Assembly: GCF_002608565.1 (NCBI RefSeq)
Contig: NZ_LIXM01000020.1
Location: forward strand, 1 to 64,000
From: Vibrio sp. PID17_43
Lineage (GTDB): Bacteria > Pseudomonadota > Gammaproteobacteria > Enterobacterales > Vibrionaceae
Direction: 5' to 3'
DNA: 64,000 nt
Position 1 is the stretch's first letter. Each line of letters starts with the position of its first letter. Shown in pieces: positions 25,726 to 38,476 of this stretch. The position numbers and the translations under genes are program-made. The notes under the pieces were generated by a model. It made no database searches. It was not told where the DNA came from and saw nothing but the letters and a program-made list of their open reading frames with translations.

Positions 25726-26274
25726 TTACTGGAACTCAACAAACTTAGATAGCTCGCGTGCCGGCACTTTTAACGGAGTACAACCCGGCGTCCCCAGATA
25801 TAGAAAACCAACAATTTGATCTTCGCCTTCTAAGCCAAATGCTTGGTGCACTGTTGGATGGAACATCCACTTACCTGAACGCCAAAAGCCTTGGAAGCCT
25901 TGTGCTACCGCTGCCATTTGCATCGCTTGTGCTGCGCAGCCAGCAGAAAGGTATTGTTCAAACGCTGGCACTTTTTCATGCTCAGTGACCTTAGCGATCA
26001 CGGTGATCACCATAGGTGCACGAAACGGGGCATTCTTCACTTTTTCAATCACCTCGTCTTCACTATTGTCTGCGATAGCGGCTTTAACCAGAATATCCGA
26101 GAGTTTCTTTAAACCTTCGCCTTGAGCGATGACAAATCGCCATGGTGTTAAACCAGCGTGGTCTGGCGCGCGAAGACCAGCACGAATGATGTTTTCTAGT
26201 GCCACCCCCTCAGGCGCAGGCTCTGACAACTTAGCGATAGAACGACGATTGAGCAAAAGATCGAGAGCATCCAT
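25726..26274 (-). CDS. Nitroreductase family protein (YdjA-like)
   Basis: 182 residues, the short YdjA-type nitroreductase. It opens MDALDLLLNRRSIAKLSEPAP with the family's FMN-binding RRS motif. Further signatures are APDHAGLTPWRFV and GFQGFWRSGKW. These flavin enzymes use NAD(P)H; the natural substrate is unclear. It is a separate gene 105 bases downstream of the topB start region, on the same strand. Confidence 0.9.
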   Translation of the reverse strand: MDALDLLLNRRSIAKLSEPAPEGVALENIIRAGLRAPDHAGLTPWRFVIAQGEGLKKLSDILVKAAIADNSEDEVIEKVKNAPFRAPMVITVIAKVTEHEKVPAFEQYLSAGCAAQAMQMAAVAQGFQGFWRSGKWMFHPTVHQAFGLEGEDQIVGFLYLGTPGCTPLKVPARELSKFVEFQ

Positions 26275-26400
26275 GAACGGTTCCTTATTGAATATAGCTA
26301 TTATTGTTTACGTTGCTCACTTTAGCACAATCCCCTACCACGAATAACACTCTGTTTTAAATGGTGTCAGCGCGTGAGGAGAAAGAGATTCTCACAACAA

Positions 26401-26429
26401 AAAAAGCTGCGCAAAACACGCAGCTTTTT
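26401..26429 (-). terminator. Terminator of fadH
   Basis: Perfect 11-bp stem AAAAAGCTGCG / CGCAGCTTTTT with a 7-base loop, 14 bases past the fadH stop. Confidence 0.8.
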
Positions 26430-26443
26430 CTTACTTTGAATCG

Positions 26444-28459
<2,016 letters not shown>

Positions 28460-28681
28460 TCAACATCCATTGTTATTTTTGTGGTCTGACCAGAGTACGC
28501 CTGCGCCATAAAAAAATCAAACGCACGTTTACATTTTTGTAACACCGATCAATCTCAAGTGAAAATATGCCAATTATTGAGTGACCGTGATAAGCTAAAA
28601 AAATGTTATCTTATGAGATCTTAGAGATAAGAACCCAGACTTTATAAGATTAGGGAATGACTATCTCATTGTGGAGACAAG

Positions 28682-30532
28682 ATGAAAAAACTCTTCAAAT
28701 TTATTGGTCTGATATTTAAGGGGATTTGGAAAGCCATCACCTTTGTCAGGCTTGCATTGGCTAACTTGATTTTCTTATTGATGATCGCCATTTTCTATTT
28801 TGCTTTTACCTACACAGGGAATGGCCAGCCCGTTATTGAGAAAGAATCGGCGTTAGTCATGAACCTTTCTGGACCTATCGTGGAGCAACGTCGTTACGTC
28901 AACCCGATGGACTCAGTTGCAAGTTCAGTATTAGGCAATGAGCTGCCAAAAGAAAATGTTTTGTTCGATATTGTCGATACCATTCGCTACGCGAAAGATG
29001 ATCCGAAAGTTTCAGGCCTTGTGCTTGCGCTACGTGATATGCCAGAAACCAATCTCACCAAGCTTCGCTACATCGCAAAAGCATTGAATGAGTTCAAGTC
29101 TTCCGGCAAACCAATCTACGCAGTTGGAGCGTTTTACAATCAAAGCCAATACTATCTAGCAAGCTACGCCGACAAAGTTTACCTAGCCCCAGACGGTGGT
29201 GTACTGATTAAAGGCTACAGCTCTTACTCGATGTACTACAAAACTCTGCTAGAAAAGCTCGATGTCTCTACTCATGTCTTTCGTGTCGGTACCTATAAGT
29301 CTGCCATTGAACCATTCATTCGTGATGATATGTCTCATGCAGCAAAAGAGTCTGCCACTCGTTGGATTACTCAGCTTTGGAGCGCTTACGTTGATGACGT
29401 CGCCACCAACCGCAACATCAATGCCAACGTTCTTAACCCAACGATGGATGAGCTTTTGGCTGAAATGAAGTCTGTCGATGGTGACATTGCACAATTGGCG
29501 GTAAAAGTAGGGTTGGTGGATGAACTCGCCACCCGTCAAGATATTCGTCGCCTATTTGCGGATAAGTTTGGCAGTGATGGTAAAGACAGTTACAACGCCA
29601 TTGGCTACTACGACTACCTCGCAACGATTCGTCCAGATGTTAATATCGCCGAAAGTGACGTCGCGGTTGTGGTCGCGAGCGGTACCATTATGGACGGTCA
29701 GCAGCCACGCGGTAGTATCGGTGGCGATACGGTCGCGAGTCTACTTCGCCAAGCGCGTAACGATGACAAAGTAAAAGCGGTGGTTCTTCGTGTTGACAGC
29801 CCTGGCGGTAGCGCGTTTGCTTCAGAAGTGATTCGCAATGAAGTCGAGGCACTCAAAGCAGCAGGTAAGCCCGTCGTGGCTTCTATGTCTAGCTTAGCGG
29901 CATCTGGCGGTTATTGGATCTCAATGGGTGCAGATAAGATCGTTGCTCAGCCAACCACTCTCACTGGCTCCATTGGTATTTTCAGCGTGATCACGACTTT
30001 TGAGAAAGGCTTTAATAAACTGGGTATCAATACCGACGGGGTTGGCACATCCCCCTTCTCTGGTGAAGGACTCACTACGGGTCTATCGGAAGGCGCGTCT
30101 CAAGCGTTTCAACTCGGTATCGAACACGGCTACAAACGCTTTATTTCTTTAGTGGGTTCTAATCGTGATATGTCGCTAGAACAAGTCGATAAAGTCGCGC
30201 AAGGTCGTGTTTGGACAGGCCAAGATGCGCAAGGATTCGGACTTGTAGACCAAATGGGTGACTTTGATGATGCGGTCAAGCTGGCAGCAGAATTGGCGCA
30301 ACTCGATAAGTACAACATTTACTGGGTTGAAGAGCCATTATCGCCTTCAGAACAATTCATTCAAGAATTCATGAATCAGGCGAAAGTGTCTTTAGGTATC
30401 GATGCCTCAAGCTTTCTACCAAAAAGTCTTCAGCCAGTGGTTCAACAATTCGAACAAGACGCAAGCATGCTGCGAAGCTTTAACGATCCAAAAGGTCAAT
30501 ATGCGTTCTGTTTGACCTGCCAAGTACAATAG
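28682..30532 (+). CDS. sppA: Signal peptide peptidase SppA, 67K type
   Basis: 616 residues. One N-terminal membrane anchor (about 20-50, LANLIFLLMIAIFYFAF) precedes two tandem S49 protease domains. The general-base lysine lies in the first (VGTYKSAIEPF) and the nucleophile serine in the second (SMSSLAASGGYW). DSPGGSAFASE forms the conserved loop. It is periplasmic and degrades cleaved signal peptides. The long two-domain form is typical of gammaproteobacteria. A strong terminator follows; ansA is separately expressed or read through. Confidence 0.95.
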   Translation: MKKLFKFIGLIFKGIWKAITFVRLALANLIFLLMIAIFYFAFTYTGNGQPVIEKESALVMNLSGPIVEQRRYVNPMDSVASSVLGNELPKENVLFDIVDTIRYAKDDPKVSGLVLALRDMPETNLTKLRYIAKALNEFKSSGKPIYAVGAFYNQSQYYLASYADKVYLAPDGGVLIKGYSSYSMYYKTLLEKLDVSTHVFRVGTYKSAIEPFIRDDMSHAAKESATRWITQLWSAYVDDVATNRNINANVLNPTMDELLAEMKSVDGDIAQLAVKVGLVDELATRQDIRRLFADKFGSDGKDSYNAIGYYDYLATIRPDVNIAESDVAVVVASGTIMDGQQPRGSIGGDTVASLLRQARNDDKVKAVVLRVDSPGGSAFASEVIRNEVEALKAAGKPVVASMSSLAASGGYWISMGADKIVAQPTTLTGSIGIFSVITTFEKGFNKLGINTDGVGTSPFSGEGLTTGLSEGASQAFQLGIEHGYKRFISLVGSNRDMSLEQVDKVAQGRVWTGQDAQGFGLVDQMGDFDDAVKLAAELAQLDKYNIYWVEEPLSPSEQFIQEFMNQAKVSLGIDASSFLPKSLQPVVQQFEQDASMLRSFNDPKGQYAFCLTCQVQ

Positions 30533-30548
30533 CTTTTTTAGCTTAGCC

Positions 30549-30583
30549 AAAAAGGGGCATCTCTGTGCGAGATGCCCCTTTTT
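30549..30583 (+). terminator. Terminator of sppA
   Basis: Perfect stem AAAAAGGGGCATCTC / GAGATGCCCCTTTTT with a 5-base loop, 16 bases past the stop. Confidence 0.9.
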
Positions 30584-30645
30584 ATTAGGCTTCATTTCGC
30601 TATAATCCCCGCCACTGTTCCCATACATGAAAACAAAGTAGAACG

Positions 30646-31659
30646 ATGACTAGAAAACACATCTACATCGCGTACACCGGTGGCACCATCGGCATGCAAA
30701 AATCGGATCACGGCTACGTGCCTGTGGCTGGCTTTATGGAAAAGCAACTCGCCAGTATGCCCGAGTTTCACCGTGCGGAAATGCCAGAATACACGATTCA
30801 TGAGTACGAGCCTCTGATCGACTCATCCGATATGACGCCCGCAGATTGGCAGCAAATCGCTGACGATATTCGTGATAACTACAATGACTACGATGGCTTC
30901 GTAATTCTGCATGGTACGGATACCATGGCATACACTGCGTCTGCTTTGTCATTCATGTTTGAAAACTTGGGTAAACCGGTCATCGTAACGGGTTCGCAAA
31001 TTCCATTGGCTGAACTGCGCTCTGATGGTCAAGCAAACCTATTAAATGCGTTACACATTGCCGCAAATTACCCAATCAATGAAGTGACACTTTTCTTCAA
31101 TAACCAATTGATGCGTGGTAACCGCAGCACCAAATCTCACGCAGATGGTTTTAATGCGTTTACTTCACCGAACCTTCCGCCACTATTGGAAGCGGGGATT
31201 AACATCCAGATCAGCAACAATGTGAGTGTGGGTACAAAACCAGAAGGTGAATTCAAAGTACATAACATCACGCCACAGCCAATTGGTGTGATCACTATGT
31301 ATCCGGGTATTTCACACGAAGTTATCCGTAACACGTTACGCCAACCCGTCAACGCAATGATCCTACTCACTTTCGGCGTTGGCAACGCGCCACAAAATCC
31401 AGAGCTATTAGGCCACTTGAAAGAAGCCTCTGAACGTGGGGTTATTGTGGTCAATTTAACGCAATGTCTAGCGGGCAAGGTGAATATGGGTGGCTATGCG
31501 ACGGGCTGTGCGCTTGCTGATTCTGGCGTGATCAGTGGTTTTGATATGACTTCCGAAGCGGCACTGGCGAAATTGCACTACTTACTTAGCCAAAACCTGT
31601 CGTACGAAGAAATCAAGGAAAAAATGCAGCAAGTTCTACGCGGTGAAATGAGCCTGTAA
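30646..31659 (+). CDS. ansA: L-asparaginase I, cytoplasmic
   Basis: 337 residues. Asparaginase motif one is AYTGGTIGM (nucleophile Thr14) and motif two is VILHGTDTMAYTASAL; both are complete. There is no signal peptide, so this is the cytoplasmic low-affinity type. It converts asparagine to aspartate and ammonia. It lies downstream of sppA, as in several gammaproteobacteria, with a terminator on each side. Confidence 0.96.
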   Translation: MTRKHIYIAYTGGTIGMQKSDHGYVPVAGFMEKQLASMPEFHRAEMPEYTIHEYEPLIDSSDMTPADWQQIADDIRDNYNDYDGFVILHGTDTMAYTASALSFMFENLGKPVIVTGSQIPLAELRSDGQANLLNALHIAANYPINEVTLFFNNQLMRGNRSTKSHADGFNAFTSPNLPPLLEAGINIQISNNVSVGTKPEGEFKVHNITPQPIGVITMYPGISHEVIRNTLRQPVNAMILLTFGVGNAPQNPELLGHLKEASERGVIVVNLTQCLAGKVNMGGYATGCALADSGVISGFDMTSEAALAKLHYLLSQNLSYEEIKEKMQQVLRGEMSL

Positions 31660-31690
31660 GCTTAGCGCACCTACACGTTTAGAATGCATA

Positions 31691-31718
31691 AGCCCAATGA
31701 TGATAATTGGGCTTTTTC
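31691..31718 (+). terminator. Terminator of ansA
   Basis: Stem AGCCCAAT / ATTGGGCT, 7-base loop and T-run, 31 bases past the ansA stop. The 178 bases from here to yeaC hold no gene. Confidence 0.8.
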
Positions 31719-31896
31719 TTCTAATCTCAATCACCGTAAGTGAGCAGAGTCAGCACAGGAAAAACGTTTAAGAACAAGGCTAAAATTTTCGATAAATAGT
31801 GATTCTACAATCAAAAATTTAAACGAAGTTATCGAGCGTTATTACAAGCTATAATCACCAATTATTTACTACGATTGGTATAATTGTCTCACACCA

Positions 31897-32181
31897 TCAG
31901 GTATGGTTTGGGTTCACGCGGACGATGTCACTCTCATCTTCACAGAATTGCTTTTTCAATTCTTGCTTAGACTTAAAGCTGATTTCACCACCTGCCGCTA
32001 CCGTCATGTGCTGAGCATCGGTGTTATGTTTTGATTGATACAACATCACAGCTTGCATACATGAGTCTCGCTGCTGCTGGGAAAGTGTTGTACCCTCTGG
32101 CCATCTTCCTGTTTCTACTGCATAGACTAATCGGTCATAGACTTCTGGCGTGATCGCTTTTAATAGTTGTTCTGCGTCCAT
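31897..32181 (-). CDS. yeaC: YeaC family protein (DUF1315)
   Basis: 94 residues from ATG 32181, chosen because AAGG lies 7 bases upstream; the longer frame to 32199 lacks a good site. It matches the small YeaC/DUF1315 family (start MDAEQLLKAITPEVYDRL, then RWPEGTTLSQQQR). Function unknown. It is divergent from the lipoprotein gene at 32281. Confidence 0.85.
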   Translation of the reverse strand: MDAEQLLKAITPEVYDRLVYAVETGRWPEGTTLSQQQRDSCMQAVMLYQSKHNTDAQHMTVAAGGEISFKSKQELKKQFCEDESDIVRVNPNHT

Positions 32182-32280
32182 AATGTACCTTCTTATCACA
32201 TTCGTTTACAGAACATAACGAGTTAAGAAACAGAGTCAAGAACACACAAATGAATTGGTGTAACGGATCACAAGCAAACC

Positions 32281-33102
32281 ATGAAACGAACATACTGGTT
32301 ACTGGCAAGTCTTGCCACTGCAACATTAACAGGCTGCTTTGAAGGCAATATAACGACAGAAGAATTATGTCAAAACAACCCTAAGCTGCGTTGTGAACAT
32401 CTCAATATGGACGACGGACAATGCCGAATCCCACGAACGGATCTGGTTTGGCACCGCTTTGAACAACTCAAAGAGCCCTCTGAAGCCAATCAAGTGGTTG
32501 AATACGGCTTAGTCGCAAAATACCGTAAATGTTTAGAGCTTGCCTCTCAGATCACACCAATCGATCAAAGTGCGCTGAAGAGAAAGCGCTTCAATGCGTT
32601 AGTTCATAGCATTGATGAACTGGATCGAATAGTGGCTGAACTACAAGGATCGGATGATCCATCGACGCTTTATTTCTTGTGGTCACAAACGGGTGATGAG
32701 CAGGCCCGTCGTCAGTTTCTTCAAAAAGAAGGCAAACCAGAGTTAAATTCCGCTGAACTGCAATATGCCCTCGCGACCTTCTATACTAGCCGCGACCCAC
32801 ACAAAACACTCGTTTTACTTAATAATGCGTTATCGATGTCCAACGCTAGCAATCTGAATCCTGTCATACTCGAGTCCATGGCGAGCATTAACCAAGGCCT
32901 AGGAAATAAAGAGCAAGCTTACTTATGGGCAATGGTGGGGAAACGCTTTGATGTGCCTCTTGCCGATGAAACCCAATTGAAGCGGATGTTCAATTTTACA
33001 AAAGCAGAAACGTATGAAGAGTTGGAAGATCTGGCTAGTTCTATTTCTAAGTCGATAGCCAAAGGAAATTATTCACCAAGGATGATTCCTAACGATTTAT
33101 AA
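32281..33102 (+). CDS. Lipoprotein, DUF2989 family
   Basis: 273 residues. The signal peptide ends with the lipobox LTGC (Cys near residue 19), so it is an outer- or inner-membrane lipoprotein. The mature part has four more cysteines in the first 60 residues and helical repeat-like stretches (TFYTSRDPHKTLVLLNNAL, NQGLGNKEQAYLWAM) resembling TPR/Sel1 architecture. I recognise the DUF2989 family by its start; function unknown. Terminator 4 bases downstream. Confidence 0.85.
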   Translation: MKRTYWLLASLATATLTGCFEGNITTEELCQNNPKLRCEHLNMDDGQCRIPRTDLVWHRFEQLKEPSEANQVVEYGLVAKYRKCLELASQITPIDQSALKRKRFNALVHSIDELDRIVAELQGSDDPSTLYFLWSQTGDEQARRQFLQKEGKPELNSAELQYALATFYTSRDPHKTLVLLNNALSMSNASNLNPVILESMASINQGLGNKEQAYLWAMVGKRFDVPLADETQLKRMFNFTKAETYEELEDLASSISKSIAKGNYSPRMIPNDL

Positions 33103-33106
33103 AATA

Positions 33107-33137
33107 ATAAACTCCCGTTAAACTCGGGAGTTTATTT
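33107..33137. terminator. Terminator of the DUF2989 lipoprotein gene
   Basis: Stem AATAAACTCCCG / CGGGAGTTTATT with a 7-base loop. T-rich on both sides, so it may also serve msrB from the other direction. Confidence 0.75.
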
Positions 33138-33165
33138 ATGCATGGTCATCGTGAACAAGTCGTCT

Positions 33166-33200
33166 ATTCATTGAAAGGATGAAACATTCTTTCAATGAAT
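33166..33200. repeat. 12-bp inverted repeat after msrB
   Basis: Perfect arms ATTCATTGAAAG and CTTTCAATGAAT with an 11-base centre, 8 bases beyond the msrB stop. There is no T-run on the minus strand, so it may stabilise mRNA rather than terminate it. Confidence 0.5.
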
Positions 33201-33207
33201 ATCCGTA

Positions 33208-33618
33208 TTATTGACCAGATTTGTTGAAAATTAACGACACCGAATTCACGCAGTAACGTTCACCCGTTGTTTGGGGACCATCTTCAAAAACGTGACCTAA
33301 ATGGCTATCACAGGTCGCACATCGAATCTCAGTTCGAACCATTCCGTGACTTAGATCATCTAAATATCGTACTGCTTTATCATCAATTGGCGCATCAAAA
33401 CTTGGCCAACCACAGCCAGAATCATACTTGCTATCTGAAACAAACAGAGGGGCATGACAACAGGTACAGGCGTACACACCTGTCTCCTTATTATGCAATA
33501 GCTTACCCGTAAATGGTGGCTCTGTGCCTTGCTCTCGACAGACTCGAAATTCTTCATCTGAAAGCTGTTCACGCCACTGTTCATCAGACTTCATCACCTT
33601 TACTCTACTTTCTTTCAC
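33208..33618 (-). CDS. msrB: Peptide-methionine (R)-S-oxide reductase
   Basis: 136 residues from GTG 33618 (AAGGAA upstream; TTG 33621 or ATG 33594 are alternatives). Four zinc-binding cysteines (CTCCHAP and [10 protein letters not shown]) and the catalytic cysteine in RYCVNSVSL are present. It repairs methionine-R-sulfoxide in proteins with thioredoxin. Stand-alone, not fused to MsrA. It is divergent from gapA, which matches the msrB-gapA neighbourhood of E. coli. Confidence 0.95.
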   Translation of the reverse strand: MKESRVKVMKSDEQWREQLSDEEFRVCREQGTEPPFTGKLLHNKETGVYACTCCHAPLFVSDSKYDSGCGWPSFDAPIDDKAVRYLDDLSHGMVRTEIRCATCDSHLGHVFEDGPQTTGERYCVNSVSLIFNKSGQ

Positions 33619-33827
33619 CAATGGTTATTCCTTCTATTTTTTTTGGTCATGACTTTTTTGGCAAAAAACTTGATTCTCGTAACATTTGTAGCACATACTT
33701 TCTCACCAGAACACCACGTGTAATTAAATTGCTACGAGTACTTATCTCAAAAGTTATATTACGCCAACTGGAATGTAGAATAGCCAGCAAAAAGTTTAAA
33801 AATCGAGCACTTGCGAAGAATTGTTAA

Positions 33828-34949
<1,122 letters not shown>

Positions 34950-35000
34950 TTAGATATTGAGTTATTAGCGAAGCTTGTGTTTGAAACATAAGATTTGAAT

Positions 35001-35028
35001 AAAAGGCGGCCTTAGAGTCGCCTTTTTT
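35001..35028 (+). terminator. Terminator of gapA
   Basis: Stem AAAAGGCG / CGCCTTTT with a 10-base loop and T-run, 51 bases past the stop. Confidence 0.8.
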
Positions 35029-35123
35029 GTATCTGGAAATTGAGGGTTGCCTTCAACATGCGCCCTAGTAACCATGGTAAATGGGCCAAGGTCCCTCCGC
35101 CCCCCAGCTATAGGAAACATCAC

Positions 35124-36008
35124 ATGGATTTAAATACTCTACCTGCCTTAACCGTTCTATCTGACAATGTCACTGTCGTAGAAATCGACCAAGTAAAAGT
35201 GGTTCGCATTATTCATGATAAAGCCATCGCTGGTATCGCTTTACACGGTGGTCATGTGATTTCGTTTACGCCTGCAGGTCAAGACGATCTCATTTGGATG
35301 AGCGAAAAAGCCCTTTTTGATGGTAAAGCCGCACTCCGCGGCGGTATCCCAGTCTGCTGGCCTTGGTTTGGTCGCATTGCCGCGCCGGCACACGGTTTTG
35401 CTCGTACAGCAGAATGGGAACTGGTTGAGCATCGCGAAAACGACAATGGTGTGATCGTTGAACTGGCTTTGCTCCCTTCAAAAGAGATTCACGACATTTG
35501 GCCACACATGTTTGATGCTCGCCTAATTGTTGAAGTGAGTGAAGAACTGAAAATCACACTAAAAGTGACCAATATTGATGACGATGCTTGGACGTTCTCT
35601 GGTGCACTGCACACTTACCTCAACGTGGGTGACGTCAAGCAAGCGCACACCAGCGGTATGGGATCTGAATATATTGATAGCTTGAAAGCCGGCGAAGTAT
35701 GCCAAGGTGGTGACGTTCTGCAACTGACGGACACTATCGATCGTGTTTACACTCAGCCTGAAGCGCAAATCTTCGTGAAAGATCCAGTATTCAGCCGCAC
35801 ACTGAGCGTAGAAAACCACGGTCATAACTCTGCAGTATTGTGGAATCCTTGGGCAGAAGGCGCACAAAGTATGGGGGACATGGCAGACAACGGCTATGAA
35901 ACAATGCTTTGTGTCGAATCCGCTCTTCATGCGCCAAGTATTGAACAAGGTAAAACTCTACAACCTGGAGAAAGCCATGAACTGGTGACCATCATCTCCG
36001 TAAGATAA
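35124..36008 (+). CDS. yeaD: D-hexose-6-phosphate mutarotase (YeaD-like)
   Basis: 294 residues from ATG 35124, where AGGAAA is well placed; the longer frame from 35040 overlaps the gapA trailer and is not supported. Aldose-1-epimerase fold with RGGIPVCWPWFG, HGFART and ALHTYLNVGD carrying the active-site His and later Glu. It interconverts anomers of glucose-6-phosphate. It lies downstream of gapA, as in E. coli, but a terminator separates the two. Confidence 0.93.
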   Translation: MDLNTLPALTVLSDNVTVVEIDQVKVVRIIHDKAIAGIALHGGHVISFTPAGQDDLIWMSEKALFDGKAALRGGIPVCWPWFGRIAAPAHGFARTAEWELVEHRENDNGVIVELALLPSKEIHDIWPHMFDARLIVEVSEELKITLKVTNIDDDAWTFSGALHTYLNVGDVKQAHTSGMGSEYIDSLKAGEVCQGGDVLQLTDTIDRVYTQPEAQIFVKDPVFSRTLSVENHGHNSAVLWNPWAEGAQSMGDMADNGYETMLCVESALHAPSIEQGKTLQPGESHELVTIISVR

Positions 36009-36038
36009 ATGGTGTGGAACCAGAATTCAGATTATTTA

Positions 36039-36063
36039 AGGTCGGTTTATCCGGCCTTTTTTA
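36039..36063 (+). terminator. Terminator of yeaD
   Basis: Stem AAGGTCGG / CCGGCCTT (one G-T pair), 5-base loop and T-run. Confidence 0.75.
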
Positions 36064-36123
36064 TTTCGCTTGAGGCTATCCTTTTGGTAGAATTTGTTGC
36101 CCTAACCTCCGTCAGAGATCGTC

Positions 36124-36966
36124 ATGAACTACCAATGCCCTCTATGTCACTTACCGCTAACGCTAACCGTAAAGACGTTTAAGTGTGAAAACAACCATCA
36201 GTTTGACCTAGCAAAAGAAGGCTATGTGAACTTGATGCCAGCACACCACAAGCGCTCTAAAGATCCAGGTGACAACAAAGAGATGATGCAAGCGCGTCGT
36301 CGCTTCCTTGACGGGAACCATTACGATCCATTGCGCCAAGAAGTGGCTCGCCTGTGTGCAAAGTACACAGAAGGTACTCGCCACCAATTGCTCGATATTG
36401 GCTGTGGTGAGGGGTACTACACTGATCAAGTGCAACAATCACTGCAAGCGCAAGATGAACAAGCACAAGTCTTCGGCTTGGACATTTCAAAAATCGCCAT
36501 TCGCTTTGCATCAAAGCGTTACCCTAACTGCGATTTCAGTGTGGCATCGAGCCATCGCTTACCATTTGCTGAGCAATCATTAGATGCCATTCTGCGTATC
36601 TACGCTCCGTGCAAAGCCGAGGAACTGCAACGAGTGATAAGAGACAACGGTGTTGTCATTACCGTCACCCCTGCGGCTCGCCACTTATATCAATTCCGTG
36701 AGCGTATTTACCAAGACGTGCGCCTCCACAACGAAGAGCCTGAGAACATCGAAGGCTTTGAGCTAGAGCATCAGCAACAGCTTAACTACAGCATGGATTT
36801 ACAAAATGGTGTCGCCTTCGATCTTCTGCAGATGACACCTTTAGCATGGAAAGCAACAGACGAACTTCGAGAGGAGCTCAAGTCCGCTACACTTTTCCAG
36901 TGTGAGGCGGATTTTATGTTGCGTGTTTACCGCAAAAAAACCGTTGTGGAGAGTGGCAAGGCTTAA
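36124..36966 (+). CDS. rlmA: 23S rRNA (guanine-N1)-methyltransferase RlmA
   Basis: 280 residues. The N-terminal zinc finger (YQCPLCHLPL, then FKCENNHQFDLAKEGY) is typical of RlmA. The AdoMet motif is LLDIGCGEGYYTD. The enzyme methylates G745 of 23S rRNA in E. coli (RlmAI). There are 75 bases to the next gene. Length and order of domains are normal. Confidence 0.94.
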   Translation: MNYQCPLCHLPLTLTVKTFKCENNHQFDLAKEGYVNLMPAHHKRSKDPGDNKEMMQARRRFLDGNHYDPLRQEVARLCAKYTEGTRHQLLDIGCGEGYYTDQVQQSLQAQDEQAQVFGLDISKIAIRFASKRYPNCDFSVASSHRLPFAEQSLDAILRIYAPCKAEELQRVIRDNGVVITVTPAARHLYQFRERIYQDVRLHNEEPENIEGFELEHQQQLNYSMDLQNGVAFDLLQMTPLAWKATDELREELKSATLFQCEADFMLRVYRKKTVVESGKA

Positions 36967-37044
36967 CGTCAAAGACTAAATTGCCATTACTCATTCGCTA
37001 GTCAGCCTCCACCAATATCATTCAGACATTTCTGGAGGCTTTCA

Positions 37045-37992
37045 ATGCGCTTTTCTACCCTAGGTCTGATTTTTACGGGCTTAATTACAGGCTGTACATC
37101 TAATACACCGACCACTCCTAATACCGTTGCTGGTAACGTGACCAGTTTCTATGACTACCAACTTCATGCTCCTTCTGGTGAAGCCATCTCTGTCAATCAA
37201 TTAACGCCAGAGCTACAGCAAGCCGATGTGATTCTGATTGGTGAATGGCATACACACGCTGGTATCCACCGTTTTCAGACCGACATGCTAAAACAGCTAT
37301 CTTCTATAAACCGTCCTCTTGCACTTTCCATGGAACAAGTGGCGCGTGATAAGCAAGCGATCTTGGATTCATACCTAAACGGTGAAATTGGCGAGCAGTA
37401 CTTCATGAAACAAAGTAATGCATGGCCAAATTACGCAAGTGATTACCGCCCGTTGGTCGAATTTGCCAAGCAAACTGAGATTCCAGTCATTGCCGCAAAC
37501 GCGCCAAAAAACATTGTGCGTTGTATTGGTCGCCAAGGTGTCGCTTACCTAGATAAACTCGATAGCGATGAGCGCAATTTTGTTGCGGATGAAATCAACA
37601 CAGCAAGCAGCCCATACAAAGAAAAGTTCATGGCATCCATGCACCATGGCAAACCGGAACAAACTGAAAAGCAATACGCAGCTCAGGTTACATGGGATGA
37701 GACCATGGCGGAGTCCATCGTCAAATACTTAGAAAAACATCCCGGCACTCAAGTGATTCACGTTGCCGGTAAATTCCACACTGAAGGCGGCTTAGGCACG
37801 GCAGCATCGATCCTCAACCGCAATCCAAACTTAAATGTGGTCGTGATTACCCCTAGCCAAGCGATCACAACAGATAGCGCAGATTACCAACTCAACGTAT
37901 TAGCGCCACCAGTACGATTCGTCCAAAGAGACAATCTCCTCCAAGCGTACCAACACCTTGCCGAACGGAACAACACTCTTCGATGCAAATAG
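37045..37992 (+). CDS. ChaN family haem-binding lipoprotein
   Basis: 315 residues. The signal peptide ends LITGCTS (lipobox Cys at residue 17). The ChaN-like domain has VILIGEWHTHAGIHRFQ, SMEQVARDK and HVAGKFHTEGGLG. Family members bind haem and are linked to iron uptake. GGAGG lies 11 bases upstream of ATG 37045. It is a single gene; no haem-transport genes are next to it. Confidence 0.9.
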   Translation: MRFSTLGLIFTGLITGCTSNTPTTPNTVAGNVTSFYDYQLHAPSGEAISVNQLTPELQQADVILIGEWHTHAGIHRFQTDMLKQLSSINRPLALSMEQVARDKQAILDSYLNGEIGEQYFMKQSNAWPNYASDYRPLVEFAKQTEIPVIAANAPKNIVRCIGRQGVAYLDKLDSDERNFVADEINTASSPYKEKFMASMHHGKPEQTEKQYAAQVTWDETMAESIVKYLEKHPGTQVIHVAGKFHTEGGLGTAASILNRNPNLNVVVITPSQAITTDSADYQLNVLAPPVRFVQRDNLLQAYQHLAERNNTLRCK

Positions 37993-38186
37993 AATATTTG
38001 CCTATTTCCTAACCTTGCTGCGAAAAGCCGGTCGGGTTTTTGCTTATTTTTCAGTCATGTAAAATCGACAGAAACAGATCTATTTCTTATAGAATTCACG
38101 TAAGAAATTACTCACTTCACCAATACAAAAATAACACCTTTTTACCTGCACTCAGTGAACGAGTGCTAATGTTCGGAGGTATATCC

Positions 38187-38399
38187 TTGCTTGCTGCACT
38201 GAAGCACATTGACCACGAAAGCAAAAAAGTAGAAGCGGAAAACAAAACCGTCGGTGAGCAAGTGGAACCTTTTGCCCATGGTGCGTTAGCTATGGCTCAC
38301 CCCGACACCATTGAAGCAGAAGAAGACGATTCATACTCAGCAGGCCAATACTTCTCTGCAGTATTAGCGGTTGACGGTGTTCTTCTCGCACTTGTGTAA
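38187..38399 (+). CDS. Small acidic protein of unknown function
   Basis: About 70 residues from TTG 38187 (preceded by GGAGGT at ideal distance) or 76 from ATG 38169. The sequence (LAALKHIDHESKKVEAENK, ending FSAVLAVDGVLLALV) has a charged helical front and a hydrophobic end. No family recognised. The strong ribosome-binding site supports the shorter start. Confidence 0.6.
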   Translation: MLAALKHIDHESKKVEAENKTVGEQVEPFAHGALAMAHPDTIEAEEDDSYSAGQYFSAVLAVDGVLLALV

Positions 38400-38411
38400 A
38401 CGTTAGTCATT

Positions 38412-38476
38412 ATACCCAAGTGACTTCAAGCTAAGTCATTCTCGATGAACCAAGCATCTCGAGGTTACTTGGGTAT
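38412..38476. repeat. 65-bp palindromic repeat of a type common in Vibrio
   Basis: Outer arms ATACCCAAGT and ACTTGGGTAT enclose an imperfect inverted stretch (GTGACTTCAAGC, AGCATCTCGAGG). I recognise the type as a dispersed intergenic repeat abundant in vibrios. It has no coding content. Confidence 0.7.
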
